Source: Struthio camelus | Taxonomy: Eukaryota; Chordata; Aves; Struthioniformes; Struthionidae | Direction: 5' to 3' | DNA length: 64,000 bases | Assembly (NCBI RefSeq): GCF_040807025.1 | Contig: NC_090981.1 | Span: forward strand, 35,753,817 to 35,817,816 | Shown: one piece after another, positions 51,501 to 64,000 of the stretch | Position numbering within the stretch: position 1 is the first letter of the stretch | How the letters are laid out: each line of letters starts with the position of its first letter | Notes under the pieces: generated by a model | What the model was told of the DNA's origin: nothing | The model's database searches: none | The model's input: only the letters and a program-made list of their open reading frames with translations | Made by a program: the position numbers and the translations under genes

Positions 51501-54354
51501 TGGTTGACAATAGGAGAATCTCCACTTTAAGTAGAAAATAAAAGTAAATGGCTAGTACATTGTCAAGGAAGGTTTGCAAACGCAACCAGAGTGAACTCAG
51601 ACCTTGAAAACGCCAGCAATCGCCACACATACACATCAATTTCAGTCTTATACCTTTTAAGAAAATCCTTTCTGTCATTTCTTTTGAATGGCTGGAGTTG
51701 GCAATATTGATTATTTGATGTTACACACCAGACCAGTAAGTACTAATAGAAGAAGAAGGTATAAATTTCCTGCAAAAGCAAGAATGAGAATGTGTTGCGT
51801 GCAAAAAAATGCAATGACAGCTATGTGGAAGAGGCAGAAAGAGATGGGGAAAGAAAGAAAGAAAAGGAACCGAACCAGTCTCAGCTTACTGTCTTGGGCA
51901 GACAGGATTGCATTTTGCCACTTTTTTCTCTTAAACTTCATTTCCCAACAAAACACAAACAATTATATTCCTTAACCCTTGCTGATTTTATAAGAAAAAA
52001 ATTGCTGGCTAGCAGTAACTATTTTTCCCTCTTTTGGCCTTCCGTAACCTACTACTAGAAAAGGCAGCTGTCTTTCAACTGTCCTTAAAACTGGTCTTGC
52101 GTGAGAGAACAGCATAAAAGAGTAAGATGTGCTCTGCCACAGGGAGTTCGTGCACTGGGAAGTGAGGCAGTCGGAAGCTTCACCTGGGAGCTCGAGTAAT
52201 ACCAAAGGAGTTTGCATTAGTGTATGAAATTCTGCCAGTCTTCCTTCTAGATTGGCTTGATTGGTTTTTAGCATCCTTCAGTCTTGCGAGACGATTTACA
52301 GACACCTGGGAACGCGCTGTTCCCACTTCAGCTGCCCAGAGCTGGATCAGCCACCAGCTGTCTCCATCAAATGAGGCCCAAATTATTCCCCAGAGAAGTT
52401 TTCCTATAAAAAGCATAACCTTCAATAAGAAGATTTTTCTTCTCACCTAGTACTGGTTACTTGGTGGCATGCAGAGGGTTTGTCTTTCCTTCAAGTGCTA
52501 TTCGTACCCTCACATTACATACTGCAAACCTCAGAGCAGTGAAAAAAGTCAACATGGCATGTCCTCATTTGCTGAATCCTCAGCTCACATGTTTTCAAAC
52601 GGCTCCTCTCCGCATTGCAGGTAGTGGCCGTTTTGTTTTTGAGGTCAGGATTACTTCCCAAACCTCCTTTAGATAAGGCGTATATTTTCACTGACACCAG
52701 TTCTTGATCCTCAGTTGTGAGATTTGATTCAATCCTCTCATCTATTAAAGCAGAGTTCAGGGAAAATAGGAAGAAGGAGACTGAATGAAAGAACCAACAG
52801 ACCACATTAAACACATTTTTGTGTCTCTGTGATTGTGGAGGCAGCTATGGAATTAAGTCAACCTCAAGGATGCTTGCCCGGAGGTAATCTTCCGTGAATA
52901 AGAGGTGCCCACTATTGTGATTTCATCATGCATCTTCTGGTATTTCTATAAAAGCTCTCATCCCCAGGTGTAAGCAGTTCTGCTCACAGGAGCCTCAGGG
53001 TTTTGTGTGTAGCAAGTTCCTAACCACCTTGCTTCAGGAGAAAAATCTGAAACCTGAACAGTTAAACAAATAAAGCAAAAAAAAACCCAGCCAAAAAGAA
53101 AAAAAAAAATCACCAGTTCCCCCTCTGATTTACATATGAAAACTTAATAAATAGATTACAACAAAAATCTAAAAAATGCATTTATCTCAGTGCTGTCTAA
53201 GGAACTCAACTTATATCCTGCTCAGCATCACCGAGTACATTGCTCTTTCTTTCCTCCTTCACGTCCCAAACAAGCCTCTGCCCTCTTCCTAGCCCAGTGA
53301 GAACATGCTCTAGCATTAATTCAGGGGACGCAACTGGGAGAAGAAAATCCTAAGTTACACCCTCTCATTAGTTCATCACTAAGACCATGCTACTTGCCGA
53401 AAATATTTAATTGATACTGCCAGTTGCTATTAACTTTTTCAGATGAATGAAAACATATAGTCTAGCAAACACTGGCTGTATCTTCATATACTAATGACCC
53501 TCTAACTCCACTCCTGGAGAGGGAAATGGGGAAAATAATCAGCCTGGCACTTATTAAACTCCCTATTCATGAATGTATTCCCTTAGGTACTTGCAACAAA
53601 TATTATCTTTCCTTTCATCCTGCTGTTTGTCTTCCCTAATGTCATAAATAACCTTGCAAGCAATAAAATTCCTTATCTCTTAGGTAAATAAAGCTTAGTC
53701 CAGTTTACAACCTCCACAGTAGGATTTTTCTTTTAAAAGGAAACCTAAATACAAAAGCAGACATTCATTTTCGTAAAAATCTCTGTGGGATCCACAATTT
53801 CATTGCGCCCCCCCCCCCCGTTGCGAAGCAAGCCAGCAAAAGCCAGGAAGTCCACTGTCAACAACTTCAACACGGCTCCTGATGTTGCACATGTTTGCTT
53901 TTGCTGTTTTTCTTCTGTATTTCCATCTCACTCCAAGTCATATGGAGGGAAAGCAAGATATGTGCAACAAACAGTCAGAAGCTCTTGCTTTAAGGGAAAG
54001 CAGCACAAAGGGCCCAGCAGAGGAAAGGTGTGGGACAAACAGGAGGATTCAGCTCTTTTGGAACCATCTCCCGAGGTGAGGGGAAAAAGAGTTGAACAGC
54101 TCAGGGAGCATCACATGAAACGGTGAAGGTCAGAATACGCAGGCCTTCATACGAGCAGCAGCGCCAAACAAAGGACATAGCAAGGCAGTGACAGAAGGGA
54201 ATCCTCACTGGCATTTTTCCTCGCTGGTCCCTCTTCCTCAGTGTATACCTTGTGAGCAGACAATCTGCTTCAGTTTTCCTGTAACCTCTATTCGTGAAAT
54301 GCCCTCGTGAAAATACTGAGTAAATTACAGGGCAGAATAAAATCTGAGCAATGG

Positions 54355-54545
54355 CAGCAGCATTTGGCCATGCCTCTTAAGCTGACATTTAAGCGAATGT
54401 CATTAATGCCCGACAAATTAGTCGCTACCTTTCTCAGGATTACAAACCGTGTCATTAATTAATCCAATACACAGTCAAGGCAGTAAATTAATCACAACCT
54501 AGTTCACTTCAGTCTTACTCAGTAAATAGGAAAAATTTGGTCAAA
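54355..54545. promoter_or_regulatory. Candidate conserved noncoding element
   Basis: The stretch combines TGACATTTAAGCGAATGTCA (a 7-bp-arm palindrome at 54383-54402), GTCATTAATGCCCGAC-type and CATTAATTAATCC-type homeodomain clusters, and CpGs kept in AT-rich sequence (CGACAAATTAGTCGC). This texture is typical of developmental enhancers in gene deserts. The call is pattern-based only. Confidence 0.3.
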
Positions 54546-57248
54546 GACAATAGTAGAAACGGTACAGGGAAAAACAGAGAAGAAAGTTCTCTTCAACTTG
54601 GAAAAGCTTACTGCTGAATAGCTTATTACTTCGTAAAAAACTTCAGCTACTCAGTTTACCTAAATGACGGTAATTTCTCCTCCTCTCCCCCCACCCTGTA
54701 CTGGGACCATTTATTTGCCCCAAGCAGTAACAGCAGCATTAGTTTAAAAATGTATAAGGTACAATATCCCATGTTTAACAAAGTTAGGTTCTGCAAACCA
54801 CACACATAAATTACAAGAGCTCAGGAAAAGAAAAATCTTCAGTTTACATTTAAAAATCGCCAGTCCATGGCTAAGAAATGGCTCACTTGGAAACAAATTC
54901 TCCCACAAGGGAAAAAGGTGTCGAAAAGTATGACATGTAAAATATACACACCAATAGCAAGTCATCGTTACACGGACTCGTATGTACTGAGCACTATAGT
55001 TCGTTCCCAAAGATAATGAGCTGATGAAGAATACTTAGGGCCTTAAAATCCCACAACAATACGCGTTATTCATCCTCACATGACATAAAGTGAGCAGAAC
55101 CAGAGAAATGCTAACATAAGCCAGGGAGACTGATTTTTATTATTTAGTGATCTATACACTACAGTTAATAAATAGGCTGAAACCACACTTCATTAAATCT
55201 TAGCTAACACATCCTAACAACCTTATGTTAGGAAAGCCCAACAACTAGCACCATGACATGTCCTCAATCATAAAGCATCTTGGCTGAACAATGAATCCTA
55301 CATCTTCACGGAACGCTTTGTACTTCATTGCCCCCTGCTTTTGTTATTCTCCCAACCCCTTACAGCATTAAGAAATGTACAAAACATAAATGATGTGAAT
55401 AATCTAAAATTCCAAACCTTTCAAAAATCTTATATTTTTATATTTGTAAACAAGCTTTCTAAACAACATTCCTTCAGTGAGAAGTGGCATCAGAAATATC
55501 ATAATGGGACATAGTTCTCTGTCCAACAGGGCTGGAAGCCGTGTGAAGGGAAGATGCTGAGGAAAAATTCCACAATTCCCTTCTCATCTCTGGGTCATGC
55601 TAATGAGGCTATCTGTCCTCCTTGAAAATATGCTCTTGATTAGGGATTTATACATCTGTCTGCAAACCTTAAGGGGTCAAATCATTTCAATTAAAATAAA
55701 CGTTATTATAGATTAGTGATTGCCTTTCTGTAGTACCTGACCCACGAAGACGAAGCTGCACACAAGGCACGTTCTACCCACAGCCCTACTAACGCAGTTT
55801 AAGGGCAGAGCATATCTTGGAAAGTCTTCTGAACAGGGAATTTTGACCAGGATGTAAGGACAGCACTAAAAATAGGCACAGTTTTTATGACAAGCAGTCT
55901 TTTCCATCCTCTGCTTCTTCTATGATTCAGCTGTTACTCAGAAGGGAGAAAGTATCTACTGAATCATCAGGCTATTTCCTGTAGTAATTTTGTTTTCTCT
56001 ACTGGTGCCCCATAGAAGAAATGACTAGTCCCAACCTCTGTAAGTCTGAGAGATCCAGCTAGGAGCAACTACAAATAAATGAGTGAACGAATGAAAAGTA
56101 CAAAGCCACACATGATACCATTTATGTTCTTCAGCCCCGACTCCACAGAAACATGCCTTCATCCAACGTATGTGAGTAGTCACACTGTAGTCAATTAGAC
56201 TATTCATGTAGATAAACTAATCCATTTGTTTAAATCTTTGGAAAACAGAATGCTCAGTAAAGGATTATTTTTATTTTTATTTTTTACAAACACTAAGTGA
56301 AATGCGTTGGTCTTTTGCTGCATGGATAAACGAGTTACTCATGCGGAAGATTTCTATTATCTTTTCATTTTTCACTACCAAAGCACAGTCTTAAAACATA
56401 GCTAAATGTATTTGTATGAGATAGACATCACTGAGAAAAATACTGGAACTTTAGTCAAATCACGATCATTTCAAGTGTATTGAAAAATCTAAGCATAGCA
56501 TTTTGCAAGAACTATCCTGAGCAGATCTTTTCCTTTTGTTAATAGAAAATGATTTCTAAAAGCCAGGCGAGGAGAACAGGAGTCTGAGACTGGCCAATCA
56601 CAACATAGCTGCTGGAGGAGCTAAAGTGTCCAGGGATGTCTTATTTCTGTTTGAGATTTATAACTGGAAATCATGGATATAAGGTCAAATTTCTTGATTT
56701 TGCCTTCCTTTTCCCAAACAAAACTTCTACTGGTTAAAAAAAACAAACAAAAGGCTTATTTATATATCAGGATAAAAGGACAGCAGGTGCTTAAGTACGA
56801 GAGTCACAATAATATTCTCTCCAGTTTGGGGGGGGTGTTATTACAGATAAAATTAAACAATGTTTTTGCAGTGCTTAACTGCTGTTAGAAAGCCTGAGGA
56901 GCAGACCTGCTGGTGCTTGGGTGCCATCGGGTCTGTTTAGAAGCTAATTCACAAACTGTGTGGATTTTTTAAAGACAAAAGGCAGAACACTGGCAAAAAA
57001 TGTCACCCACTGCCAAACATCAAACAAATCAAGTGAACGAAGATAAACAAGCTTCTCATCACAGTCCTGGTGATCCAGAAGTATAAATTTTCAGGGCCCA
57101 ATTAAGTTACACTGTCTCTATTTTTATACGATGTCAAGCTGTTTTCTGGACATATAGGTGTTACAATAGAGTTATAGCTGCTTCTTCTTTCAAAAAACAG
57201 CATAATATAAAACTGTTGATCAAAATAATTAAGATATTTGTCTTTAAA

Positions 57249-57297
57249 ATATGTGTATGTATACATACACACACACGTATATATACACATGTGTATA
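57249..57297. repeat. 49-nt strictly alternating purine-pyrimidine tract
   Basis: Unbroken alternation of TA/TG/CA/CG steps over 49 bases. It contains a perfect 18-bp palindrome, GTGTATGTATACATACAC, and the motif GTATATATAC. It can form Z-DNA or cruciform structures and is probably length-variable. Confidence 0.85.
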
Positions 57298-57499
57298 AAA
57301 GTAAGATAGAAAAGTTTGTTCTATGTAATATTCAATTTTATATCAGAAACACTGGCAAATAGGATTTACACCTATCACAATTTAAGCAGAAATCTAACCT
57401 GTCATAGGATAAAAGAAAAGGTCTTCTTGTGGTTTAACAGAGAGTTACACGGTAAGGAAGGGAGGGAAGGGGTATAAAGTCACTTTTCATCATGGAAGA

Positions 57500-57865
57500 A
57501 GGTTGTCAGCAAGACCTCTGCTCTGTTCAACACACTCATAAGCAATTTAGAGAAAAGACTCAATGGTGATACGAAAGCTGTTTCTGACAGTACAAAATTA
57601 TTCAGGAGACACAAAATGAAGCCAATAAGAGCTGCAAAAGGACCTCCTGATACGATGTCACTGAGCGATAAAATGGTAGATGAAATTCATTTTGATATGT
57701 GCACATCTGATCGGCAGGAGAAAAGAATCTCAATTTTTCACTAAATAGTCTACGCTGTCTCTCAGAACAGGGATCTTGCGCCTGTGGGTAGCCCTCCAGG
57801 GACACCAGGCCAGAGCCCAGACAATACAATACTCCTAAAGTCTTGAAACATAAGAGCACACCTGG
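57500..57865 (+). mobile_element. Decayed CR1/L3-type LINE reverse-transcriptase fragment
   Basis: One frame from 57523 still reads LFNTLISNLEKRLNGDTKAV then SDSTKLFRR. This matches the CR1/L3 RT core (LFNIFINDL, then F-A-D-D-T-K-L), with the catalytic Asp-Asp changed to Asp-Ser. Further on, AAAATGGTAGATGAAATTCA encodes the counterpart of the K-W-Q-M-K-F-N motif, and AGGGATCTTGCGCCTGTGG that of the D-L-G-V-x-V block. Frames shift between blocks and there are stops, so it is dead. It looks older than typical avian CR1 copies. Confidence 0.75.
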
Positions 57866-59796
57866 GCTGTCTTTTTACAGGACATGAGAATCTTACATAC
57901 ATTTCCAGCCTGTGCATGATCATTACTTCTTTAAGCAGTCTGATCACCAGTCAGATCATCTCGCACCCCTGACATTTAACGGTTAATAATTTAAGGGTTA
58001 ATAATTAAGCTTTCCCCACTCTTAGACTCTTTTTTAAAAGTCAACTTTCTCACACTCATGACGATGTCTTCAGATGTTACGAAACCTCCTGAGACTGCAA
58101 GGAAAGCCAATGATGCAACCTTCCTCTGCCAAACGAAATTTCACAATTTGTTCTTCAATGTTTTCTTTGACTTCAGAAAAATATATACTACGTATTTCTA
58201 CGTCCATCTTAAAAGGACATTAACATACTGGGAACGAAGTTACAAAGTCTAAGAAAATATTCTCTGATGGGATCGGGTGGAGGAGTTTGCGAGTCACTGC
58301 CAGCTGCTCTCCATTTTCTTTCATCCACTGTGTGTTTATCCTTGGCAGGCATATTAACTTTAACATCCAAACAACTAATTCCATCATTTCTGACTGATGG
58401 AATTCTCAACAGAAGAGTAAAAATCCACTGAGCACAGATCTACTGACTAATTCCTCCCATTTTGTAGCGAGGAAGATAAACCTGTCTAACAAACATTGGG
58501 ACAAGATTGAAGAGAGGGGCACTTACAATCAAGGAAGCAGCTATTCTTTTTCTCCAGTTCTCTATTTGTGCACAAACGCAAATTCATATAGGACTGTAGC
58601 CATCTAACAATGTGACATTAAACACCACATAATACTACTATACTCCTAATTTCCTCCTGTTTTCTCAGGGGTTTTCTTCTATCTGTCATTCTTCTGTAAT
58701 TAGTTTTCCCTGCTATAGCCTCTTGTCATAAAAGTTATGATGTACGAGTGTCAGGGAGGCTAAAGCCCTGCCACATTCTTATGCAATTAACTAACTAAAT
58801 TCTCTACCTGGATAGCTAGTCTAGAGTTATCACTAAATGTGACAGCCTTCACATATTTTCGCTCTATTTAGTTAACTTTATTATATCACATCCTACCATA
58901 TTCTAGGATACAATCTAGTCCAGGTTAAGAATAACATCCAAGTAAAAGACAGTTTAAGCTAAAATAATAACAGCAAATGAAAGCCAAAATAACTGGAGAG
59001 CGTACTGGAGCTATGACCAAGAAGCCAACAACCGTAGAGAATACTAACAGGTAAAGGAAAGACCGGGATCATGCATTTGAGATCACACGATATCCATTAC
59101 GGGTACCATAACTATACATATCTCACGTGACAGAATACCTACAACTCCAGTGGTTGCTGGTGAAAAGGGATGCCGACAGATCCAAACACCCAAGTAAGAT
59201 ACTCTGAGCTCCCACAAAATAAAAATAAGTTACAGCCATAGACGACTCTTCTTTGGCCACAATTGCTTTTCTAATGATGTCAAGAAGTTGTGACCTGACA
59301 CATCACTGTAGCTCTGCTTTCCCAGCAGAAAGTGTTTCTTCAGGGGTATGGGTACTTCCAGTGATTAATTAAAGCTTGCATGTTTGTTGAATTTTTTGTT
59401 TTATGAGTGCACTTCCAAGAAGTCCACTATTTTTGCTAGCTGTTTCATCAAAAAGTCCAACTATTTTTATTGGCCACTATAGAAGGGGCAGGCTCTCAAA
59501 AACATAGAACTTTTCAAAGAATAGCATGAATGTAAGGGCAGATTTGAGCCTAAGAAGCCTGAAGCATTTATGTAGCTACGAGTTCCACCAAGGAACCAAA
59601 GATAAATATGTTGGACAAATTTTTTCCCCCCTGCTTGTGCCATTCGTTATCGCCCAGTCCCAGAACTACAATGTGTTCAGAAAATTAGAAAGATACTGTG
59701 GCTCCTGTACATACGTTGAACTCCATCAGTTTCGAAGGAATCACTAATATAACGTGTACTTCAAATCAGAAGCCATCCACTAATCAAGTGTAAACA

Positions 59797-59850
59797 GTCA
59801 CTGAATAACTTGGGTTGAAAGGAACCTCTGGAGGTCCCAACTGCAGTCCC
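59797..59850 (-). mobile_element. CR1 LINE 3'-end scrap
   Basis: CTTGGGTTGAAAGGAACCTC followed by TGGAGGTC matches the reverse complement of the CR1 3' region (GGTTTGGGTTGGAAGGGACCT, then CTGGAGATCATC, in avian copies). The element therefore lies on the minus strand. Only about 50 bp remain and the terminal 8-bp repeats are no longer clear. CR1 is the dominant LINE of birds and reptiles. Confidence 0.65.
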
Positions 59851-62800
59851 AATTCTCCTCGTAGAGAGCGGTAGCGCTACTTAAGGCTTCTTTCTCCCCA
59901 CATATACTAAAGCTCTTGCCTTCAACAGCTGCTCCTGTGGTCTACAAACGATCCACAGTATTATCAGTAGCAGAAGTCCCATTAACTTTTCTGAAAAAAG
60001 AACTAGGTTATAAAAACAAACTGTTGGTCTTTATATATCTGAGGTACCTACTGATGTAACATCTAAGTCAAAGACTGTAACACTAAATTTTCACTCTTAA
60101 GAGTCGCATTGAGTATGTTTTTCTCTGAACAGAAGCCCCAAATCACACAAGAAATACCTTTGTTTTGAATACAGAGACTTCGGTGATCAATAAACAATTT
60201 TGTAAAAAGAAAGAACTTGTATATATCACAACACGTGCTAGCTGTCTAATTTGTTAGACAGTCTAATTAGTGAACTTGCTTCCCTAGAGTGAATTCACAT
60301 CTGGCTTTCCCATAGTGAGGAGGTTAACATCTGTTTCAGCTCTTATTCACTTAGCAATTTTTTGCTTAAAAATGTAGAATTGTTAGGGTTGCAGGAGATT
60401 TTGCACCAGATTCAGAACAAAAATAGTAACTGATTACAGAATTTGCAAAGTATTAGCTATATTGAAGTTTGGCTACTTATTCAGAATTTCTGTGAAATAA
60501 CCAAATGTCACTCTGTGCAAGGGCCTATGCTTCAACCCACCACTTTCCAGATCAGAGGTGACATTTTTCCATACTTTCAGTAAAATTTGGTTCCTTAATT
60601 TCAAACTGCATATAAGATAGCACTCTTTGGCTTCTCCCCTCAGCTTCCACAAGTCACTTAGCCACAGAGGACTTAGAGTAATACTTAATTCATACTAGAA
60701 TTTACTTATTTCATGATAACTCATTCCATGTAGCCCACCCAAAAGTCAGATGGTAACAGCCTTCAATTATTCTTGACATAAAATAGATATGAAACAGATG
60801 TGGAGAACTCAGTGTAAATGTGAACACTGGGATGTCTGAAATACAGTTCCATATTTGCTATAAGAGATATCTTTTAGCAGCAAAGTTTTCCTGTAACACT
60901 ACCAGCACTGTTATGAATTCCTACTCAGAGAGGCCTATAAATCTTCTATATATTGTATTTAATATAAATTTGTATATGGCACTAGTTCTGACTGATCTTG
61001 TTAAGTTAAACCAGCACTTCACTTGCAATGATTTTTAAGCTTTTTCTTCGGGTTTCCACAATCAGGGATTCTCTTGTTGTTTCTGAGATGTATTTGTCAG
61101 CAGCAGATTCTAATGTTTCTCCTGTCCCTCCACCAGTTATTGCCCCAGTCCCTGGGTCTACTACATGAGGCCAAACAAATCTCTTGGGCCATAAGGTTAA
61201 ACTTTTATGTTGCTGCATGTCTTTTTTCAGTAGTGGTGCACATTATTTCAGGTATGTGGTTCTAGATACTTACAGAGCTTAAATGTTTCACAGATTTATC
61301 CTAGATGACGTGGTGTCACACATACCAGGTACAATGAGGTTTCATCCACAAATTCAGTGTTACTATATGTCAAAAGGAGTATTAACCTCCTCGTGTTTCC
61401 AACCCAAGTTTCTCTGCCAAACTTATTTCCAAACTAATTGTAGCTGTTATATTCTCTAGTTAAAATAATTGCAATATAGCAGAGCACTGTATGAATATTA
61501 ATAGAAATTTGCTCCCAATCAATTTTTTGATTAACTGATCTGTGATTTAAGATACAGGCAAGACTTAAAAACAACTGTTTAAAAGTCATTTGATTTCCAA
61601 AATTGCAGGGTTTGGGGGTTTTGTGCTTTGGGGTTTTTTGTTTATTTGCTTGAAGTTTTGTGTCTATAGATAGTCTGTCCTGTCACTGGACTCTGTCCTG
61701 ACTCGCCCAGTTCCCTGAATCCCCAGGATTAAGACGGATCAAAAGTGATACGATATTTGCTGCCAGCTCTTCAGACTCTATCCCTGTCTGACACAATGAT
61801 CTTATCCAAGTCAACTTCTTGGTATTGTTGACTGAGCTTGCAAGGTCTTGTACTCAACTTGAAGATATTACTCCATTTGCATGTTACACAACGGCTTATG
61901 ATCACACACTCACGTCTAAAGTTTTAAGGAAAATAAAAAGGGCAAAACTCTATTGCTATTGTTGGGAAAAATCAGAAACCTAGCAAGGTGGAGGCATGAA
62001 TCTACTGGAATATGACCATCAAAACTTTGAACTGTAGTAATCTTTGAAATGTTTCCAACAAAATCAGTTTCATTGCAGCTTTGTCATCTTTCTAATACAC
62101 TTCTAAAAATACTGACATCCTGAAAGAGGGAGAGGAGAAAGAAAGAAAGAGTGAGAGTGGTGAAGGGCAAAGAGAGGTATAAAGGCATAAGGCAAGAGGC
62201 AAAAAAGTCATAAAGGAATAGAAGAATATATACAACCCTCAGCATGGAGAGAAGGAAAAAGGGAGCCTTGCCACTGAATAAGTGAAAACCTTGGACTAAA
62301 CTTTTGTCAAGAAATATAAGACTTGCAGCAAGTCCCTGAAATTCCACGGAAGTAGAAAGTAGCACACAGGGATGTTGGGAGGAAAGGGAGAGGAAGGACA
62401 GAGGAATACAAGAAGCCCTTACTACGCACAGTGAGTTGGTCCCACAGAAATAATAACATATAACCATCTAGTGCATACCTATTTAGACTTTATTGCACAA
62501 GATGGTGGCAGAATCATATATTTTGATAAATTATAATACAAATCTAGCAGAAAAGGTCTTTCACCCTCCCACCTCCTAATGGTGTTAGAGACTACCAGGG
62601 TCTTCTAATTATACTGAACAAAATTGGTGTCAACCAACCCATCTAATTTTCAAAGGCTAGTACTTGCTCTGAAATCCTGATTGCATGAATACTGGCTGGA
62701 GAGCAGAGGAGTGGGAGAAGAATTTATAATAGGCGATGGAGAGCCTTCACTGTAATATGATGATTCAAAACATTTGCTATCATGATTGTTATATGTTAAG

Positions 62801-63331
62801 ATGGTGTCTCACATTTCTAGAGTATCTCAGTAACCCTGGGCCTTGTGCCTGATCCTGTGCTTCACCGCACTGGTCTTGCTTAAGCCTACTTCTGCCTGAT
62901 CCACCAGGCTCTGCCATCCACTCTGTTAAGACTGAGGAGGAGGAAACACACTATCGTTCTGCTCCAGCAGTGGAGAGAAGGAGGAAGCAGCAGCAGGTCA
63001 TGCTCCTCATCCCCAGCTCAGGCTGCCTGTGCTTTATTTGCCTACACAAAACAGAGCAGTGGCAAGGATGGGAGCCACAGCCACCAGCAAAGGAGTGGCT
63101 GAAGAAAGGGACTATGCAGAGAAAGAGGGAACCCCAGGCTAAAGCCACCACCAAAAGTAAAGCATCTGTCCTGGCCTTCCAGAAAGGCTAAATCACTTGG
63201 CATGCAAGAGGCAGGTAAGGTCAGGGAAAGAAGGATAATCTCCCTCCTTCACAGTTTATAGTTTATTTACTGACCCCTTGTCCAAAAAGGCTTAGTAATA
63301 CATTGTGACATGTCAGGGGTTTGGGGGTTTT

Positions 63332-63359
63332 GCTTGTTTGTTTGTTTGTTTTGTTTTTT
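63332..63359. repeat. (TTTG)n simple repeat
   Basis: Short tandem copies of TTTG (CTTGTTTGTTTGTTTG and on) end in a T-run. Low-complexity sequence. Confidence 0.75.
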
Positions 63360-63880
63360 AAGTGTGCATATCATGAAAGACTTGAAATACAATCATTGAT
63401 CACAAAGAATAAGAATGTTCTTAAGGTCCACAGAAAAATTGAGGAACATATTTAGAAACTGTGCTCCAGCCTAAGATCTGAGGTAGCGTGTGTGAAAGCT
63501 ACATCCCTACTCCACAACAGGCCATTGGAGCTGTTAGCCGAGGTTCTACCAAGCGTGGGCCTCAGCATGTGATTTGCATTTCCTGACCCACACTCAAGCC
63601 TCTTGCATGACTGCATGAAACATTCATAGACCTGTATTCATGCAGTGCAGCTGGCCTGCAACTGTACTGAAAAAGCTCTGTCTGGGTCCTTCCTTTCTGT
63701 AGAGGCTCTAGAAGGACAGAACATTTATGAATAGGCATGAAGAGGTTGACAGCTTTTTCTGTAGTGAGTTATGTCAAAATATATCCTTTGGAATAAAGTT
63801 GTAACTGAACATACACAACATATTTTCTATTTGATCGGCTGAAACATAACATTCCTATAAGGCTAGTTTAAAAAAACAAG

Positions 63881-63906
63881 GAGAGAGAGAGAGAGAGAGA
63901 GAGAGA
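63881..63906. repeat. (GA)13 microsatellite
   Basis: Thirteen GA units end at AAGCACTG. A GAGA-type purine tract of this kind can form triplex DNA, and its length is likely polymorphic. Confidence 0.9.
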
Positions 63907-64000
63907 AGCACTGTTTTGAATTTAAAATGCAAAAGGCCTGTTTTAGTGGGGGCCTAAGAACCTCTGAAAAACCTGATCTATTTAAATTTCCCTAAGTAAA

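Larger units (their letters stand above)
46040..57499. other. Right flank, gene-free AT-rich DNA
   Basis: No recognisable gene. Contents: a 91-codon minus-strand frame at 46153-46428 with protein-like texture but no identifiable family, T17 at 47106-47122, a perfect 10-bp stem hairpin at 48561-48584, an A-run at 49907-49919, a C-run at 53808-53819, and a candidate conserved block at 54355-54545. Overlapping short frames at 47.9-48.3 and 51.0-52.5 kb were examined and not called. Confidence 0.6.
57866..64000. other. Right end of window, gene-free AT-rich DNA
   Basis: Apart from the CR1 scrap at 59.8 kb this is unique-looking sequence. It holds a perfect 8-bp stem hairpin (CTGTCTAA-TTTG-TTAGACAG, 60242-60261), a purine-rich stretch with GAAA repeats at about 62120-62160, a (TTTG)n-like tract near 63332-63359, an exact octamer ATTTGCAT at 63572-63579 and a (GA)n tract. 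Short frames on both strands are not supported as genes. Confidence 0.6.

Noticed and set aside
62084..62467. 127-codon minus-strand frame, with similar pyrimidine-rich ones at 95-379, 20020-20316 and 29382-29753
   Set aside because: The hydrophobic, serine- and leucine-rich products come from purine-rich plus-strand DNA. They share no alignable sequence with each other or with known families.

Overview
This window is vertebrate nuclear DNA with one recognisable protein-coding gene, ARRDC3 (arrestin domain containing 3), complete on the + strand. Eight coding exons with GT-AG introns join into a 414-codon open reading frame running from 24360 to 36593. A sauropsid, most likely a bird, is suggested by compact introns, very few interspersed repeats, old CR1-type LINE relics and the absence of mammalian SINE/L1 families. 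The species cannot be fixed from the sequence. In mammals ARRDC3 sits in a large gene desert, and the lack of any other gene over about 48 kb of flank here agrees with that.

Layout. 1-23440 is AT-rich, gene-free DNA with homopolymers, a MIR-like SINE relic (10.6 kb), a second tRNA-derived SINE relic (13.3 kb), a strong CTCF-type motif (9.17 kb) and a Z-DNA-prone tract with a 19-bp tandem duplication (20.8-20.9 kb). 23440-24260 is the CpG-island promoter. 24360-36593 is the ARRDC3 coding region. Intron 1 contains a second, separate CpG island (26.25-27.56 kb) that looks like an alternative promoter. 36594 to about 39365 is a 2.8-kb 3' UTR with three AATAAA signals and a 32-bp tandem duplication, followed by G-rich pause-type elements. 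39.4-64 kb is again gene-free. It holds CpG-rich patches at 42.1-45.7 kb, an odd direct-plus-inverted repeat at 45.9-46.0 kb, candidate conserved noncoding blocks at 42.3-43.0 and 54.35-54.55 kb, a decayed CR1/L3-type reverse-transcriptase fragment at 57.5-57.9 kb, a CR1 3'-end scrap at 59.8 kb and a (GA)n tract near the right end.

Function. ARRDC3 is an alpha-arrestin: an arrestin N and C fold followed by a tail with two PPxY motifs that recruit NEDD4-family ubiquitin ligases to membrane cargo. Both motifs, PPSY 346-349 and PPLY 391-394, are intact. Gene structure and product are firmly supported. The regulatory and repeat calls outside it are motif-level readings without experimental or comparative support. 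I saw no CRISPR array, operon, functional mobile element or novel multi-gene system, and none is expected in such DNA.
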